This document shows, piece after piece, positions 25,172 to 33,217 of a stretch of DNA of 64,000 nucleotides (position 1 is its first letter; every line of letters starts with the position of its first letter). Source of the stretch: Saccharothrix longispora (GTDB taxonomy: Bacteria > Actinomycetota > Actinomycetes > Mycobacteriales > Pseudonocardiaceae); assembly GCF_030852425.1 (NCBI RefSeq), contig NZ_NSDM01000002.1, positions 372,001 to 436,000 of the forward strand, written 5' to 3'. Under the pieces are notes generated by a model, which was given only the letters and a program-made list of their open reading frames with translations, did no database searches and was not told where the DNA came from. The translations under genes were made by a program, and so were the position numbers.

Positions 25172-25204
25172 ACACTGACACTGTCAATGTTGCAGTGTCA
25201 GTGT
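25172..25204. promoter_or_regulatory. Perfect 12-bp inverted repeat over the MerR promoter
   Basis: ACACTGACACTG (25172-25183) and CAGTGTCAGTGT (25193-25204) are exact complements separated by nine bases. The TTGACA -35 element of the minus-strand promoter (25187-25182) sits in the spacer and edge of one arm. A dimeric regulator, most simply the adjacent MerR protein, would bind here. Confidence 0.82.
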
Positions 25205-25251
25205 CGCGGCGTCGACGTGCGGGTGGCTCCGATGTGCGGGTGGCTCAGCCC

Positions 25252-25641
25252 TCACCTGCCCAGCGCGTGGCGCACCCTGGTGACGGCGGCGTGCTCGTCG
25301 CGGCCCACGTGGCCGTCCGCGGTGGCCACCCGGCCGCACATGGCGACCACGGCCTCGGCGAAGGCGTCCGCTTCGGCGGCGGAGCGCGCGGTCAGGAGGG
25401 CCATCGAGTCGCGCAGCGCGGTGAGCACGCCGTGCTCGACGTCGGCCACGCTGCCCGCGGGCAGTTCGGGGGCGCCGGAGTCGACCGCCGCGCGCACGGA
25501 CGGCGGCAGGGCCGCCATGGCCCTGATGCCGGCGTGGCTCTCCTGGTCGAGCGAGCCCTCCTCCGCGACCGACACCAGCACCATGGCGCCGTAGACGGCG
25601 GTGCGGAGCGTGCGGCTTTCCCCGTCCGTGTACTCGATCAT
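25252..25641 (-). CDS. TerB-like small helical protein
   Basis: 129 residues from ATG 25641. Mostly helical, with AVYGAMVLVSVAEEGSLDQE near the N-terminus and VVAMCGRVATADGHVGRDEH near the C-terminus; the acidic metal-site-like pattern DGHVGRDE resembles TerB/TerB-like domains, which have two such repeats in pseudo-symmetry. TerB proteins occur in tellurite/stress loci and bind calcium. Here there is no other ter gene. It is divergent from nothing close; 254 bases beyond its start hold no recognisable gene. Confidence 0.6.
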   Translation of the reverse strand: MIEYTDGESRTLRTAVYGAMVLVSVAEEGSLDQESHAGIRAMAALPPSVRAAVDSGAPELPAGSVADVEHGVLTALRDSMALLTARSAAEADAFAEAVVAMCGRVATADGHVGRDEHAAVTRVRHALGR

Positions 25642-25895
25642 GCCCGCCACCCTAGATGCGGTCCCGCGCGGGCGGGCGGCGGTCGTCCTGGGATCGACCG
25701 GGACCACCGCGCGCTCGGCGAACCGTCCCGCGCCCACCTCGGCGCTGCGTGAGGGCGGTCGCCGGGCGGTGATCGGCCCCGCCGACCGCCATCACCCCCG
25801 GGCGGCCCGGCGGACGTGACCGGTCCCACGCGGCCGGATGCCCGTTCGGAAGAACCCCGGACGATCCCGGACGCCGCGGCCGACCCGGGCACGGC

Positions 25896-26245
25896 TCAGG
25901 CGGCGACCACGTCCGCCACGAGGCACACCACGTCGTCCGGGCCGCCGCCGGCGTTGGCCGGCTCGACCTCGCGACCGGTCAAGGCGCGCACGAGCATCGC
26001 CCGCCGCGGGTGGGTGAGCGCCTCTCCCCGGTGAGCCTGCCCTCCTCGATCAGCGACCGCACCACCGTGTGGTCGTGCGTGATGCGGAACAGCCCGCCGC
26101 CGCGCAGCAGGTGGGCGCGCGCGTCGCCCACGTGCACCAGGCCCAGCCGCGAGCGGACAGCACGAGCGCGGTGAGCGTCGTGCCGGTGCACCCGTCGACG
26201 GGGTCGGCCGACAGTGCTCCTTCCTCGACCGGCGCGTCACCCGGT
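25896..26245 (-). pseudogene. PP2C phosphatase pseudogene with frameshifts and an internal deletion
   Basis: Recognisable PP2C pieces run in order on the minus strand but in three frames: GCTGTTLTALVLSA (about 26205), then LGLVHVGDARAHLLRGGGLF and RITHDHTVVRSLIEEGRLTG (to about 26035), then EALTHPRRAMLVRALTGREV, joined directly to GGGPDDVVCLVADVVAA at 25896. At least two frameshifts occurred, the N-terminal third is missing and the segment that carries the CTDG metal site is deleted. It derives from a PstP-like phosphatase and is surely non-functional. Confidence 0.85.
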
Positions 26246-26289
26246 CGAGGACCACCGTGCGGCTTCCCCGGGGTGGAGGTCAACCCCGG

Positions 26290-27051
26290 TCAGACCCTCG
26301 GCAGCGCCTCCACCGGGGTCCAGTGCGCGTGCTTGCCGGCCCGGTCGTCCCCGGAGGAGCGCCCGCGCAGCCTGCGGGTGAGCCAGGGCAGCACGTGCTC
26401 GCGGTAGTACCTGGCCTCGGCGAGCAGGCCGCGCCGGGTCGGCTGCTCGGGGTCGAGCAGCCGCGCCTCGGTGGTGTGGCCCAGCGCGGAGAGCACGAGC
26501 GAGGCCACCCGCTGGTGCCCCAGGGCGTTGAGGTGCAGGCGGTCCGGCGACCAGTAGGCGGCGCGGCGGATCTCCACGTCGTTGAACGCGTCGACGAACG
26601 TCAGCTCGTAGCGGGCGGCCAGTTCGGCGACGGCGGCCGTCAGCGCCACGCCGCGGCGGTGGACCACGCGGCCGAACGGCAGGCGCTCGGACGGGTCGGC
26701 GCCGCTGAGCAGCACCAGCCGCACGCCGGCGTCGACGCAGCGCCGCACGGCCCGTTCGGTCAGCTCGACCAGCTTCGACTCGTCGACCCCGGGCCGCATC
26801 ATGTCGTTGCCGCCGCCGTTGAGGGTGATCATCGTGGGCGGCGGGTCGAGCGCGAGGGCCGCGTCGAGCTGCTCGTCGACGATCGGTCCGAGCAGCCTGC
26901 CCCGGATCGCGAGGTTGGCGTACTGCACCGTCTCGCCGCGCGCGGCGGCCAGCCCCGCGGCCACGAGGTCCGCCCACCCGCGCGACAGCCCGTCGGGCAG
27001 CTCGTCCCCGAGCCCTTCGGTGAAACTGTCGCCGATCGCCGCGTACCGCAC
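26290..27051 (-). CDS. SGNH/GDSL-family hydrolase
   Basis: 253 residues from GTG 27051, chosen for GGGAGG eight bases upstream. The SGNH blocks are present: block I VRYAAIGDSFTEGLGDELP with the nucleophile Ser, block III ITLNGGGNDMM with the oxyanion Asn, and block V WSPDRLHLNALGHQR with catalytic Asp and His. There is no signal peptide. Such enzymes cleave esters of lipids or acyl-sugars. The C-terminal Arg-rich 35 residues (after LTRRLRGR) are a variable tail. The gene is monocistronic, next to a PP2C pseudogene. Confidence 0.92.
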   Translation of the reverse strand: MRYAAIGDSFTEGLGDELPDGLSRGWADLVAAGLAAARGETVQYANLAIRGRLLGPIVDEQLDAALALDPPPTMITLNGGGNDMMRPGVDESKLVELTERAVRRCVDAGVRLVLLSGADPSERLPFGRVVHRRGVALTAAVAELAARYELTFVDAFNDVEIRRAAYWSPDRLHLNALGHQRVASLVLSALGHTTEARLLDPEQPTRRGLLAEARYYREHVLPWLTRRLRGRSSGDDRAGKHAHWTPVEALPRV

Positions 27052-27345
27052 CGTCCCCGCCTCCCTGTAGACCGATCCGCCCAGCATATGAGGGGTCGGG
27101 CGGGGATCGGCACGCGGTCGTCCGACGCCGGGTCGATGCCGTGCGGCAGCGGTCCGGCGATCGGCGCGCACCCCGGCCGCCCCCGCCCGCCACCGGACGC
27201 TCAGATCCACAGTGGACAACCACGATCGGTTGCGTCCACACGGGACGCGGTCGGCGGAATCCCCCGTACGTGCGGTTTGCGGTCATCCCGGCGCGTCACC
27301 GGGAACACCGCTCCCAGGAGTGCCGCGATGGGAGAGGAAGCCCTG

Positions 27346-27861
27346 ATGAAGACCCTGGTCACCGTCGTCACAGCAGTGCTCGCCTGCACCACGGCGATCC
27401 CGGCAGCGGCGCAGGTCGCGGCCGGCGAGGTCGCCGCGTGCGGCACCTACGCGGCGGACCGCGCCACCTCCCGCAGCGAGGTCCAGGCCCGCGCGCAGTC
27501 GTGGATAGACGAACGGGCGGCCTACGGCCAGGGCCGCTGCCACTCCAACGGGTACGGCAGCTACCGGTCGGACTGCTCGGGCTTCGTGTCCATGGCGTGG
27601 GGCCTGGCGGTGTCGCGCAACACCTCGTCGCTCGGCGAGGTGTCGGTCCAGATCGACCGCGCCGACCTGCGACCGGGTGACGCGCTCAACCGCAGCACGC
27701 ACGCGGCGCTGTTCGTCCGCTGGGCCGACGCGGCCCGGACCCAGCCCGTGGTGCGCGAGCACACCGGCCCGGACGGCGCGGCGCCCGTGGAGCGCACGTG
27801 GTCGGCGCAGACCGCGAGCGCCTACACGCCCATCCGCTACCGCAACCTCGTCGAGGGGTAG
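27346..27861 (+). CDS. Secreted NlpC/P60-like cysteine peptidase
   Basis: The 171-residue product starts at ATG 27346, preceded by GGAGAGGAAG; an upstream ATG at 27328 would add six residues before the signal peptide. Residues 1-30 are a signal peptide ending AIPAAAQVAA. The mature domain has RSEVQARAQSWIDERAAYGQ, then YRSDCSGFVSMAWGL, where the Cys is the expected nucleophile, LRPGDALNRS and THAALFVRW with the catalytic His. NlpC/P60 enzymes cut peptidoglycan stem peptides. The protein is small, with no cell-wall-binding domain. A terminator follows at once. Confidence 0.85.
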   Translation: MKTLVTVVTAVLACTTAIPAAAQVAAGEVAACGTYAADRATSRSEVQARAQSWIDERAAYGQGRCHSNGYGSYRSDCSGFVSMAWGLAVSRNTSSLGEVSVQIDRADLRPGDALNRSTHAALFVRWADAARTQPVVREHTGPDGAAPVERTWSAQTASAYTPIRYRNLVEG

Positions 27862-27874
27862 CCGACCGGGTGGA

Positions 27875-27907
27875 CGCCCCCGTGCCCGCCGAACCGGGCC
27901 GGGGGCG
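27875..27907 (+). terminator. Terminator hairpin after the NlpC/P60-like gene
   Basis: CGCCCCCGTGCCCG (27875-27888) pairs with CGGGCCGGGGGCG (27895-27907) with one bulged T; loop CCGAAC. It begins 14 bases after the stop. Confidence 0.75.
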
Positions 27908-28069
27908 GAACGCGCCCACGCCGGCAGCCGGTGCGACACCGCCGGGACGACGCCCCGCGAAAGCCTTTCAGGCAGACTTCGCCTTCCTGTCGTGATCGAC
28001 AGCTCCCGTGCCCGGGAGCGGTAGGAGAGTGATCGGGAGCACCGCTTCCCCCTGCCCTGGAAGGATCAG

Positions 28070-29767
28070 ATGAAGCGACACCGATCACGACTCGCCCTGC
28101 TGTGCGCCGCCGCCGCGCTCGTCGCGACCGGTCCGGCGATGGCGGCCCCGGACGACCGGGCCCACCTCTACGAGGTGCACGCGCCGCTCGGCACCGAGCA
28201 GGCCCTGTTCGCCGGGGGCTTCGACGTGATGGAGCACCGGGAGGGCGACAGCCTCTTCGTGCTGGGCGACTCGACCACCGGCGCCGCGCTCGAACGGGCC
28301 GGGTTCGCCGCCACCGCCGACCAGGTGCTGGCCGAGCCGCCCGGGCGGTTCGCGGCGACCGCCGACACGTTCCACGGCGGCTACCGCACCGTCGGCGCCC
28401 ACCACCGGCACCTGGACCAGGTCGCCCGCGAGCACCCCGACCTCGCCACCGTCGTCGACTACGGCGACTCGTGGCTGAAGACCCGGGGCCGGGGCGGGCA
28501 CGACCTGCTCGCCATCTGCGTCACCCGCAAGCGCCCCGGCGACTGCGCCCTCTCCCCCGACGCCCCCAAGCCCCGCTTCTTCGTCATGGGTCAGCTCCAC
28601 TCCCGCGAGCTGACCACCGGCGAGATCGCCTGGCGCTGGATCGACCACCTCGTCGGCAGCACCGACCCGCGCGTCTCCGCACTGCTGGACACCACCGAGT
28701 TCTGGGTCGTGCCCGTCGCGAACCCCGACGGCGTGGAGAACGTCCAGAGGGGCGGCGACTCCCCGGTCCCCCACCGCAAGAACGGCAACGACACCGACCA
28801 CCAGGGCACCACCTGCGGCACGGTGTCCCACACCCACCACGGGGTCGACCTCAACCGCAACACCGGCTCCGGCTGGGGCCTCCAGAACGCCTCCGAACGG
28901 CAGTGCGACCAGACCTACCGGGGCACCGCACCCGAGTCGGAGCCGGAGACCCGGGCGCTGGAAGCGCTGTGGCGCTCCCTGTACCGCGACCGCCGCGCGG
29001 CCGACCCGGCCCGACCCGCGCCCGCCGACACCACGGGCCTGGTGCTGTCCCTGCACAGCTACGGCGACTACGTGCTGTTCCCGTGGAGCGGCGGCTCGCC
29101 CGACCGGCGCACCGGCAACGACGCGGCCCTGCGCGACCTCGCCCAGGGGATGGCCGAACTGGCGGGCCCCGGCTGGCGGTACGGGCAGTCCGGCCAGGTG
29201 CTCTACTCCGCGTCGGGCACCACCGACGACTGGGTCTACGACGACCTCGGCGTCGCCTCCTTCGTGTGGGAAGTGGGCCCGCCGCCGGAGCAGGCGTGCG
29301 GCGGCTTCTTCCCCGCCCACTCGTGCCAGGACGGGTTCTTCTGGCCCAAGGCGCTGCCCATGCTGCTGCACGCGGCGGGCCACACCGCCGCCCCCTACGC
29401 GCCGGTGCCCGAACCGACGACCGCGTGCGCGCGGGCCGACGACACCGACGTCCCGGTGGTCACCCGCACCCCGCCGGTGACCGTGGCCACGACCATCGCC
29501 GGCTGCGAGGGCAACGCCCGCTCCGCCTCGCGCGTCGAGGTGCGCTTCAAGAACATGACGGCGTCCCTCGTCACCCTGGACCTGATCGCCCCGGACGGCA
29601 CGGCCTACCGCCTCCAGCACCAGCTCCAGAGCACCCTGCCGGACCCCGGTGGCTCCTTCACCGTCGACCTGTCCCGCGAGACCCGTGAGGGCACCTGGCA
29701 GCTCCGGGTGCACAACGTCATCTGGGTGGGCACCGGCGACCTCGACCGGTGGAGCCTGACGCTGTAG
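28070..29767 (+). CDS. Secreted M14 zinc carboxypeptidase with P-type C-terminal domain
   Basis: 565 residues from ATG 28070 with GGAAGGATC upstream. Signal peptide at 1-25; residues about 105-440 are the M14 catalytic domain: MGQLHSRELTTGEIAWRW with the HxxE zinc motif, VVPVANPDGVENVQRGG, HHGVDLNRNTGSGWG (substrate Arg/Asn), LVLSLHSYGDYVLFPW (third zinc His) and GVASFVWEVGPP (catalytic Glu). Residues about 455-565 form a proprotein-convertase P-like beta domain ending WQLRVHNVIWVGTGDLDRW. It should remove C-terminal residues from extracellular peptides. The gene is monocistronic with a strong terminator. Confidence 0.95.
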   Translation: MKRHRSRLALLCAAAALVATGPAMAAPDDRAHLYEVHAPLGTEQALFAGGFDVMEHREGDSLFVLGDSTTGAALERAGFAATADQVLAEPPGRFAATADTFHGGYRTVGAHHRHLDQVAREHPDLATVVDYGDSWLKTRGRGGHDLLAICVTRKRPGDCALSPDAPKPRFFVMGQLHSRELTTGEIAWRWIDHLVGSTDPRVSALLDTTEFWVVPVANPDGVENVQRGGDSPVPHRKNGNDTDHQGTTCGTVSHTHHGVDLNRNTGSGWGLQNASERQCDQTYRGTAPESEPETRALEALWRSLYRDRRAADPARPAPADTTGLVLSLHSYGDYVLFPWSGGSPDRRTGNDAALRDLAQGMAELAGPGWRYGQSGQVLYSASGTTDDWVYDDLGVASFVWEVGPPPEQACGGFFPAHSCQDGFFWPKALPMLLHAAGHTAAPYAPVPEPTTACARADDTDVPVVTRTPPVTVATTIAGCEGNARSASRVEVRFKNMTASLVTLDLIAPDGTAYRLQHQLQSTLPDPGGSFTVDLSRETREGTWQLRVHNVIWVGTGDLDRWSLTL

Positions 29768-29774
29768 CCCGGTC

Positions 29775-29823
29775 GGGGGATCGCCGCCCGGGCGCCGTCA
29801 CGCGGCGCCGGCGGCGGTCCCCC
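29775..29823 (+). terminator. Long terminator hairpin after the M14 gene
   Basis: GGGGGATCGCCGCC (29775-29788) pairs with GGCGGCGGTCCCCC (29810-29823), allowing one G-U pair, and an inner GGCGCCG/CGGCGCC stem continues the helix. It starts eight bases after the stop codon. Confidence 0.88.
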
Positions 29824-29828
29824 TCCAC

Positions 29829-30032
29829 CGGCTGGTCGGCCAGGTCGGTGCGCAGTGACGCGGCGCCGCGCAGGTCCGACCACGCCGCACCGGGGCTCCG
29901 GTTCACCCGCGGCGCGGCCGGCGGACCCGCCTCGCCGCACGAACCGCAACGCGCCCGCGCGGCCGTCAGGTCGACCGCGAACACCTCCGCCGGCGGGCCC
30001 GTGAGCGCGTTGCCGTCCACGAACCGGTCCAC
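29829..30032 (-). pseudogene. DUF6510-like protein, internally deleted
   Basis: Starting at GTG 30032 the minus strand reads VDRFVDGNALTGPPAEVFAV, then DLTAARARCGSCGEAG and RSPGAAWSDLRGAASL. This is the order of DUF6510 zinc-ribbon proteins, which have two CxxC pairs. Here the second pair and about 25 residues between the first pair and the WxDLRG motif are missing. The frame stays open past the natural end into the neighbouring terminator and gene. I take it as a remnant; a functional truncated protein cannot be excluded. Confidence 0.5.
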
Positions 30033-30205
30033 GTCAGCCTCCGCTGGGTCCGAAGCGCTTGGTCCACGGCGCCCGGGACGGCCGGCAGCCACCCCCACCG
30101 GTTCTGCGACGAGCGGACACCGAGAGCCCTCAGGGGCGAACTCAGGGTCGCTCTGGGTGATGCTCCGGATACGAGGGGTGCTCCTGGTTGCCTAGCGTTG
30201 CCGGT

Positions 30206-30988
30206 ATGCCGACGAACACCAGCTCGCTCATCCAGGTCCCCCGGCCGAGGCGGGTGGCCTCGGCGGACGCGGCCGGCCTGCCCTCGCACACCGGACGGCA
30301 CCCCGTCGGCACCACCGACCTGCGCCTGGTGGACCGCTCGCGGTCGGCGGGCGCACCGCGCGAACTGGGCGTCACCGTCCACTACCCGGCACGCGCAGGG
30401 CGCGGTCCGCTCGCCCTCCCCGCGGTGCTGTTCTCGCCGGCGGCCGGGCGGTCCCGCGCCCAGGGCGCGCCGGCCGAGGACCTGGCCGGCCGGGGGTACG
30501 TCGTGGTCTCGGTCGAGCACCCGGACGAGCCGTTCGCGGGCGGTCGGGCCCCGTTCGCGGGGCACGGGGCGCCCGCGGCGCTGCTCGCCGCGCGGGTCGC
30601 GGACCTCCGCTTCACGCTGGACCGGCTGGCGGACCTGACCGACCGGTTCCCGCTGGACCCGACGCGCGTGGGCGTGTTCGGGCACGCCGCCGGCGGCGTC
30701 GCCGCGGCCCGGACCGCGGCGGTCGACCCGCGCGTCACCGCGGGTGCCGGCCTGGACGACGGCACCGCGTGCGCGCGCTCGGCCCGCAGCATCGCCGCCA
30801 CGTGCCCGGACCGACCGTTCCTGCTGGTGAGCGCCGGCACGTGCGACGTGGACGCCGACCTGTCGTGGCGCGTGCCCGGCACCCACGACCAGTTGCGCCA
30901 CGTGCACGTCGGGGTCGACCCGGTGCGCGCGGCCGAGGCGCGGCGCACCTACCTGGCGGCGTTCTTCGACCGCCACCTCGCGGGCTGA
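30206..30988 (+). CDS. PAF-acetylhydrolase-like alpha/beta hydrolase lacking the nucleophile serine
   Basis: The 260-residue product starts at ATG 30206. There is no Shine-Dalgarno, and a TAGCGT hexamer at 30193-30198 places the transcription start at or near the ATG, so a leaderless mRNA is likely. Residues 60-250 have the fold of bacterial platelet-activating-factor-acetylhydrolase-like lipases (PAVLFSPAAGRSRAQG, RGYVVVSVEHPDEPF, DPTRVGVFGHAAGGVAAART, PFLLVSAGTCD). The nucleophile elbow reads GHAAGG instead of GHSxGG, so the catalytic Ser is Ala. The histidine loop (DQLRHVHVG) remains. It may be inactive or have a binding role. Confidence 0.85.
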   Translation: MPTNTSSLIQVPRPRRVASADAAGLPSHTGRHPVGTTDLRLVDRSRSAGAPRELGVTVHYPARAGRGPLALPAVLFSPAAGRSRAQGAPAEDLAGRGYVVVSVEHPDEPFAGGRAPFAGHGAPAALLAARVADLRFTLDRLADLTDRFPLDPTRVGVFGHAAGGVAAARTAAVDPRVTAGAGLDDGTACARSARSIAATCPDRPFLLVSAGTCDVDADLSWRVPGTHDQLRHVHVGVDPVRAAEARRTYLAAFFDRHLAG

Positions 30989-31424
30989 CCACGGCCACGC
31001 GCCGGCACGCGCCGGCTCGGCACCACCGGCTGCGCGGCGGGCGTTGAGCGGTCGCGGCGGGAGGCCGGTGACGCGTCGCGGCACCTCGAACGGGCGCGCG
31101 GACCGGTCACGACCGGGGACTGCGGGTCGCGCCGGCCGACGCGGGGCCCGGTGCTCCCGGCGGCGGGCACCGGGGTCCGCTGACCGGCCTCGGGTACGCC
31201 GCCGACGGGCGGACCTCCGCCGCTGGTGGCTCGACGCCGGCCGGCACGTGGTCGGCCGGAGCGACCGGGGTCCCACGCCCTCGCCCGGCCCGCGTTGCCG
31301 CTGTCGGCCGGCCTGCCGCGCAGCGGCCCAGCCGCGCGTGCTGTTCCCGCCGTCGGGAGCGGCGCCGGGAGCGGCGCTGAAATCCGGTGGCGTGCCCACC
31401 CCCCGGCCGCCCATGGTGGTCGCC
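30989..31424. other. 436-base stretch without a supported gene
   Basis: Both strands are open but with Arg/Pro/Gly-rich translations typical of shadow frames. A stretch reading LTGLGYAADGRTSAAGG near 31180 (plus strand) could be a gene remnant, but I cannot assign it. No hairpin or operator stands out. Confidence 0.5.
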
Positions 31425-32168
31425 ATGACGTTCGACGAACTGGTCGCCGAGGGCGAGTCCGTCCCGGTCGAGGGCTGGGACTTCTCCTGGTTCGAGGGCC
31501 GCGCCTCGGAGCAGCGCCCGTCGTGGGGCTACGCGACGCTGCTGGCGGCGCGCGCGGCCGAGGTCGACGCGGTGCTGGACGTGCAGACGGGCGGCGGCGA
31601 GGTGCTGGCGACGATCCCGCGCCCGCCGCGCCTGCTGGTGGCGACCGAGTCGTGGCCGCCGAACCTGGCCGTGGCGCAGCGCAACCTGGCCCCGCTGGGC
31701 GGCGTGGTCGTGCACGCGCCGGACGACGGGCCGCTGCCGTTCGCCGACGCGGCGTTCGACCTCGTGGTCGCCAGGCACCCGGTGCGGACGCCGTGGGACG
31801 AGGTCGGCCGGGTGCTGAAGCCGGGCGGCTCGTTCCTGTCCCAGCAGGTCGGGATGGGTTCGGTGCGCGAGCTGGCGGACTTCGTCATGGGCCCCCGACC
31901 GGTGGGCGACGACCGCGCCCCCGACCGCGTGGCGGCGGAGGCGCGCGCGGCCGGGCTGACCGTGGTGGACCTGCGCCCGGAGACGCTGCGCGTGGAGTTC
32001 TTCGACGTCGCCGCCGTGGTCCACTTCCTGCGCAAGGTGATCTGGATCGTCCCGGGCTTCACCGTCGCCGCCTACCGCGACCGCCTGGCGGCGATGCACG
32101 AGCACATCGCCCGCGAGGGCTCGTTCATCGCCCACTCGACCCGGTTCCTGATCGAGGCGCGGCGCTGA
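31425..32168 (+). CDS. SAM-dependent methyltransferase (class I)
   Basis: A 247-residue protein from ATG 31425; an in-frame ATG at 31413 adds four residues, and the long open frame before it is not protein-like. Residues 45-120 form the Rossmann core: VDAVLDVQTGGGEVLATIP (motif I, with Gln-Thr in place of the usual Gly-Cys), LVATESWPPNLAVAQRNL, and LPFADAAFDLVVARHP (motif post II). LKPGGSFLSQQVGMGSVREL is the typical motif III region. The remainder ends with FIAHSTRFLIEARR. Substrate is unknown. It stands alone. Confidence 0.88.
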   Translation: MTFDELVAEGESVPVEGWDFSWFEGRASEQRPSWGYATLLAARAAEVDAVLDVQTGGGEVLATIPRPPRLLVATESWPPNLAVAQRNLAPLGGVVVHAPDDGPLPFADAAFDLVVARHPVRTPWDEVGRVLKPGGSFLSQQVGMGSVRELADFVMGPRPVGDDRAPDRVAAEARAAGLTVVDLRPETLRVEFFDVAAVVHFLRKVIWIVPGFTVAAYRDRLAAMHEHIAREGSFIAHSTRFLIEARR

Positions 32169-32237
32169 CACGGCGCCCGGCGCGCGCATGGTCCGATGTG
32201 GACGGTGGGCGAACGGGGCGCCCGCCCACCGCGCCGA

Positions 32238-32825
32238 TCAGGTCAGCTGGCGGACGGCGTCGACCGCGAGCCAGATGCCGAACAGGAAGAACAGGGCCGA
32301 CGCGCCGTAGCGGATCGCCTTCTCCGGCAGGTTCCGGCCCAGGGCGCGTCCCACGACGATCGCCAGCGCGTCCGCCGCCACCATGCCCAGGGTCGAACCG
32401 ACCCACACGCCGAACCAGCCGTGGTCCGTGGCCAGGGTGATGGTCGCGAGCATGGTCTTGTCCCCCAGCTCGGCGAGGAAGAACGCGGTGCCGACGGCGA
32501 TGATCGCGGACTTGGTCACGCGCTGCGCCTTGGACTTCTCCTCGTCGGTGAGCGTGTCGCCGCGCAGCGTCCAGAACCCGAAGCCGATGAACGCCAGCGC
32601 CGCCACGAGGGCGATCCACCCGGTCGGCAGGGCCGCGCCCAGGCCGAACCCGATGCCCACCGAGGCGAGGTGCACGACGGCGGTGGCGAGGGTGATGCCG
32701 ATCAGCACCGGCCACACCTTGAATCGGGTGGCGAACGTCAACGCCATGAGCTGCGACTTGTCGCCCAGCTCCGCGACGAAGATCACCCAGAACGACAGCG
32801 TCGTCCCGACCAGCACTGCATCCAT
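32238..32825 (-). CDS. TMEM165/GDT1 (UPF0016) family manganese/calcium transporter
   Basis: 195 residues from ATG 32825, with six membrane segments in two repeats. Each repeat carries the family's hallmark: FVAELGDKSQLMALT near residue 18 and FLAELGDKTMLATIT near 120, whose acidic residues bind the transported cation. Bacterial members (such as MneA) export Mn2+, eukaryotic ones exchange Ca2+/Mn2+ for protons. The 80-175 bases upstream contain a yybP-ykoY manganese riboswitch, which strongly supports Mn2+ export controlled by intracellular Mn2+. Confidence 0.95.
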   Translation of the reverse strand: MDAVLVGTTLSFWVIFVAELGDKSQLMALTFATRFKVWPVLIGITLATAVVHLASVGIGFGLGAALPTGWIALVAALAFIGFGFWTLRGDTLTDEEKSKAQRVTKSAIIAVGTAFFLAELGDKTMLATITLATDHGWFGVWVGSTLGMVAADALAIVVGRALGRNLPEKAIRYGASALFFLFGIWLAVDAVRQLT

Positions 32826-32904
32826 TGAACCCGGTCCCTCATCCTGCGACCGGACCGGGGCGCGACGTGGGCGACCTCGATCCGGCACGCGACTGTGCCT
32901 GGAT

Positions 32905-32999
32905 CGAAGGTCTCGCCCGCCCCGGCGGACCGGGGCCGCCCGACCGGACCCGGAACGGGTCAGTGTGTCGATCGGGACGTTGGGGGCTACTCCCCTTCG
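32905..32999 (-). promoter_or_regulatory. yybP-ykoY manganese riboswitch
   Basis: On the minus strand the leader begins CGAAGGGGAGTAGCC (32999 downwards) and ends GGGCGAGACCTTCG (to 32905). These are the two conserved, mutually pairing ends of the yybP-ykoY aptamer: the CGAAGG/CCTTCG closing helix, the GGGGAGTAG loop element and the GAGACC element. The intervening bases form two GC-rich helices. The aptamer senses Mn2+ and turns on efflux genes. It lies 79 bases upstream of the UPF0016 start. Confidence 0.92.
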
Positions 33000-33011
33000 C
33001 TTGCACCGCGG

Positions 33012-33041
33012 AGCCTAGTCGACGGGACCTCCCGGAACCAA
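33012..33041 (-). promoter_or_regulatory. Promoter for the riboswitch-controlled transporter
   Basis: TTGGTT (33041-33036) and TAGGCT (33017-33012) are 18 bases apart on the minus strand and end 13 bases before the aptamer, so transcription would start just before the riboswitch. Confidence 0.55.
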
Positions 33042-33217
33042 CCAGGTGTGGCCCCGCCCACGTGGCGTCCGGACCAGGTCGACGACGGGTCGGCGTCGAC
33101 GTCGGAGCGGGGATCGGGGTCGATCGACCGCAGCCGCGCGGGACGCGGCGGCGCCCCGGGTTTTCCGGACGATCCGGATGGGCACGCTGGAAGGTGATCA
33201 ACGCACGAGGAGGCGTC

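Noticed and set aside
31044..31424. N-terminal extension of the methyltransferase at 31425
   Set aside because: The extension is Arg/Pro-rich and unlike any methyltransferase N-terminus; ATG 31425 gives a normal protein.
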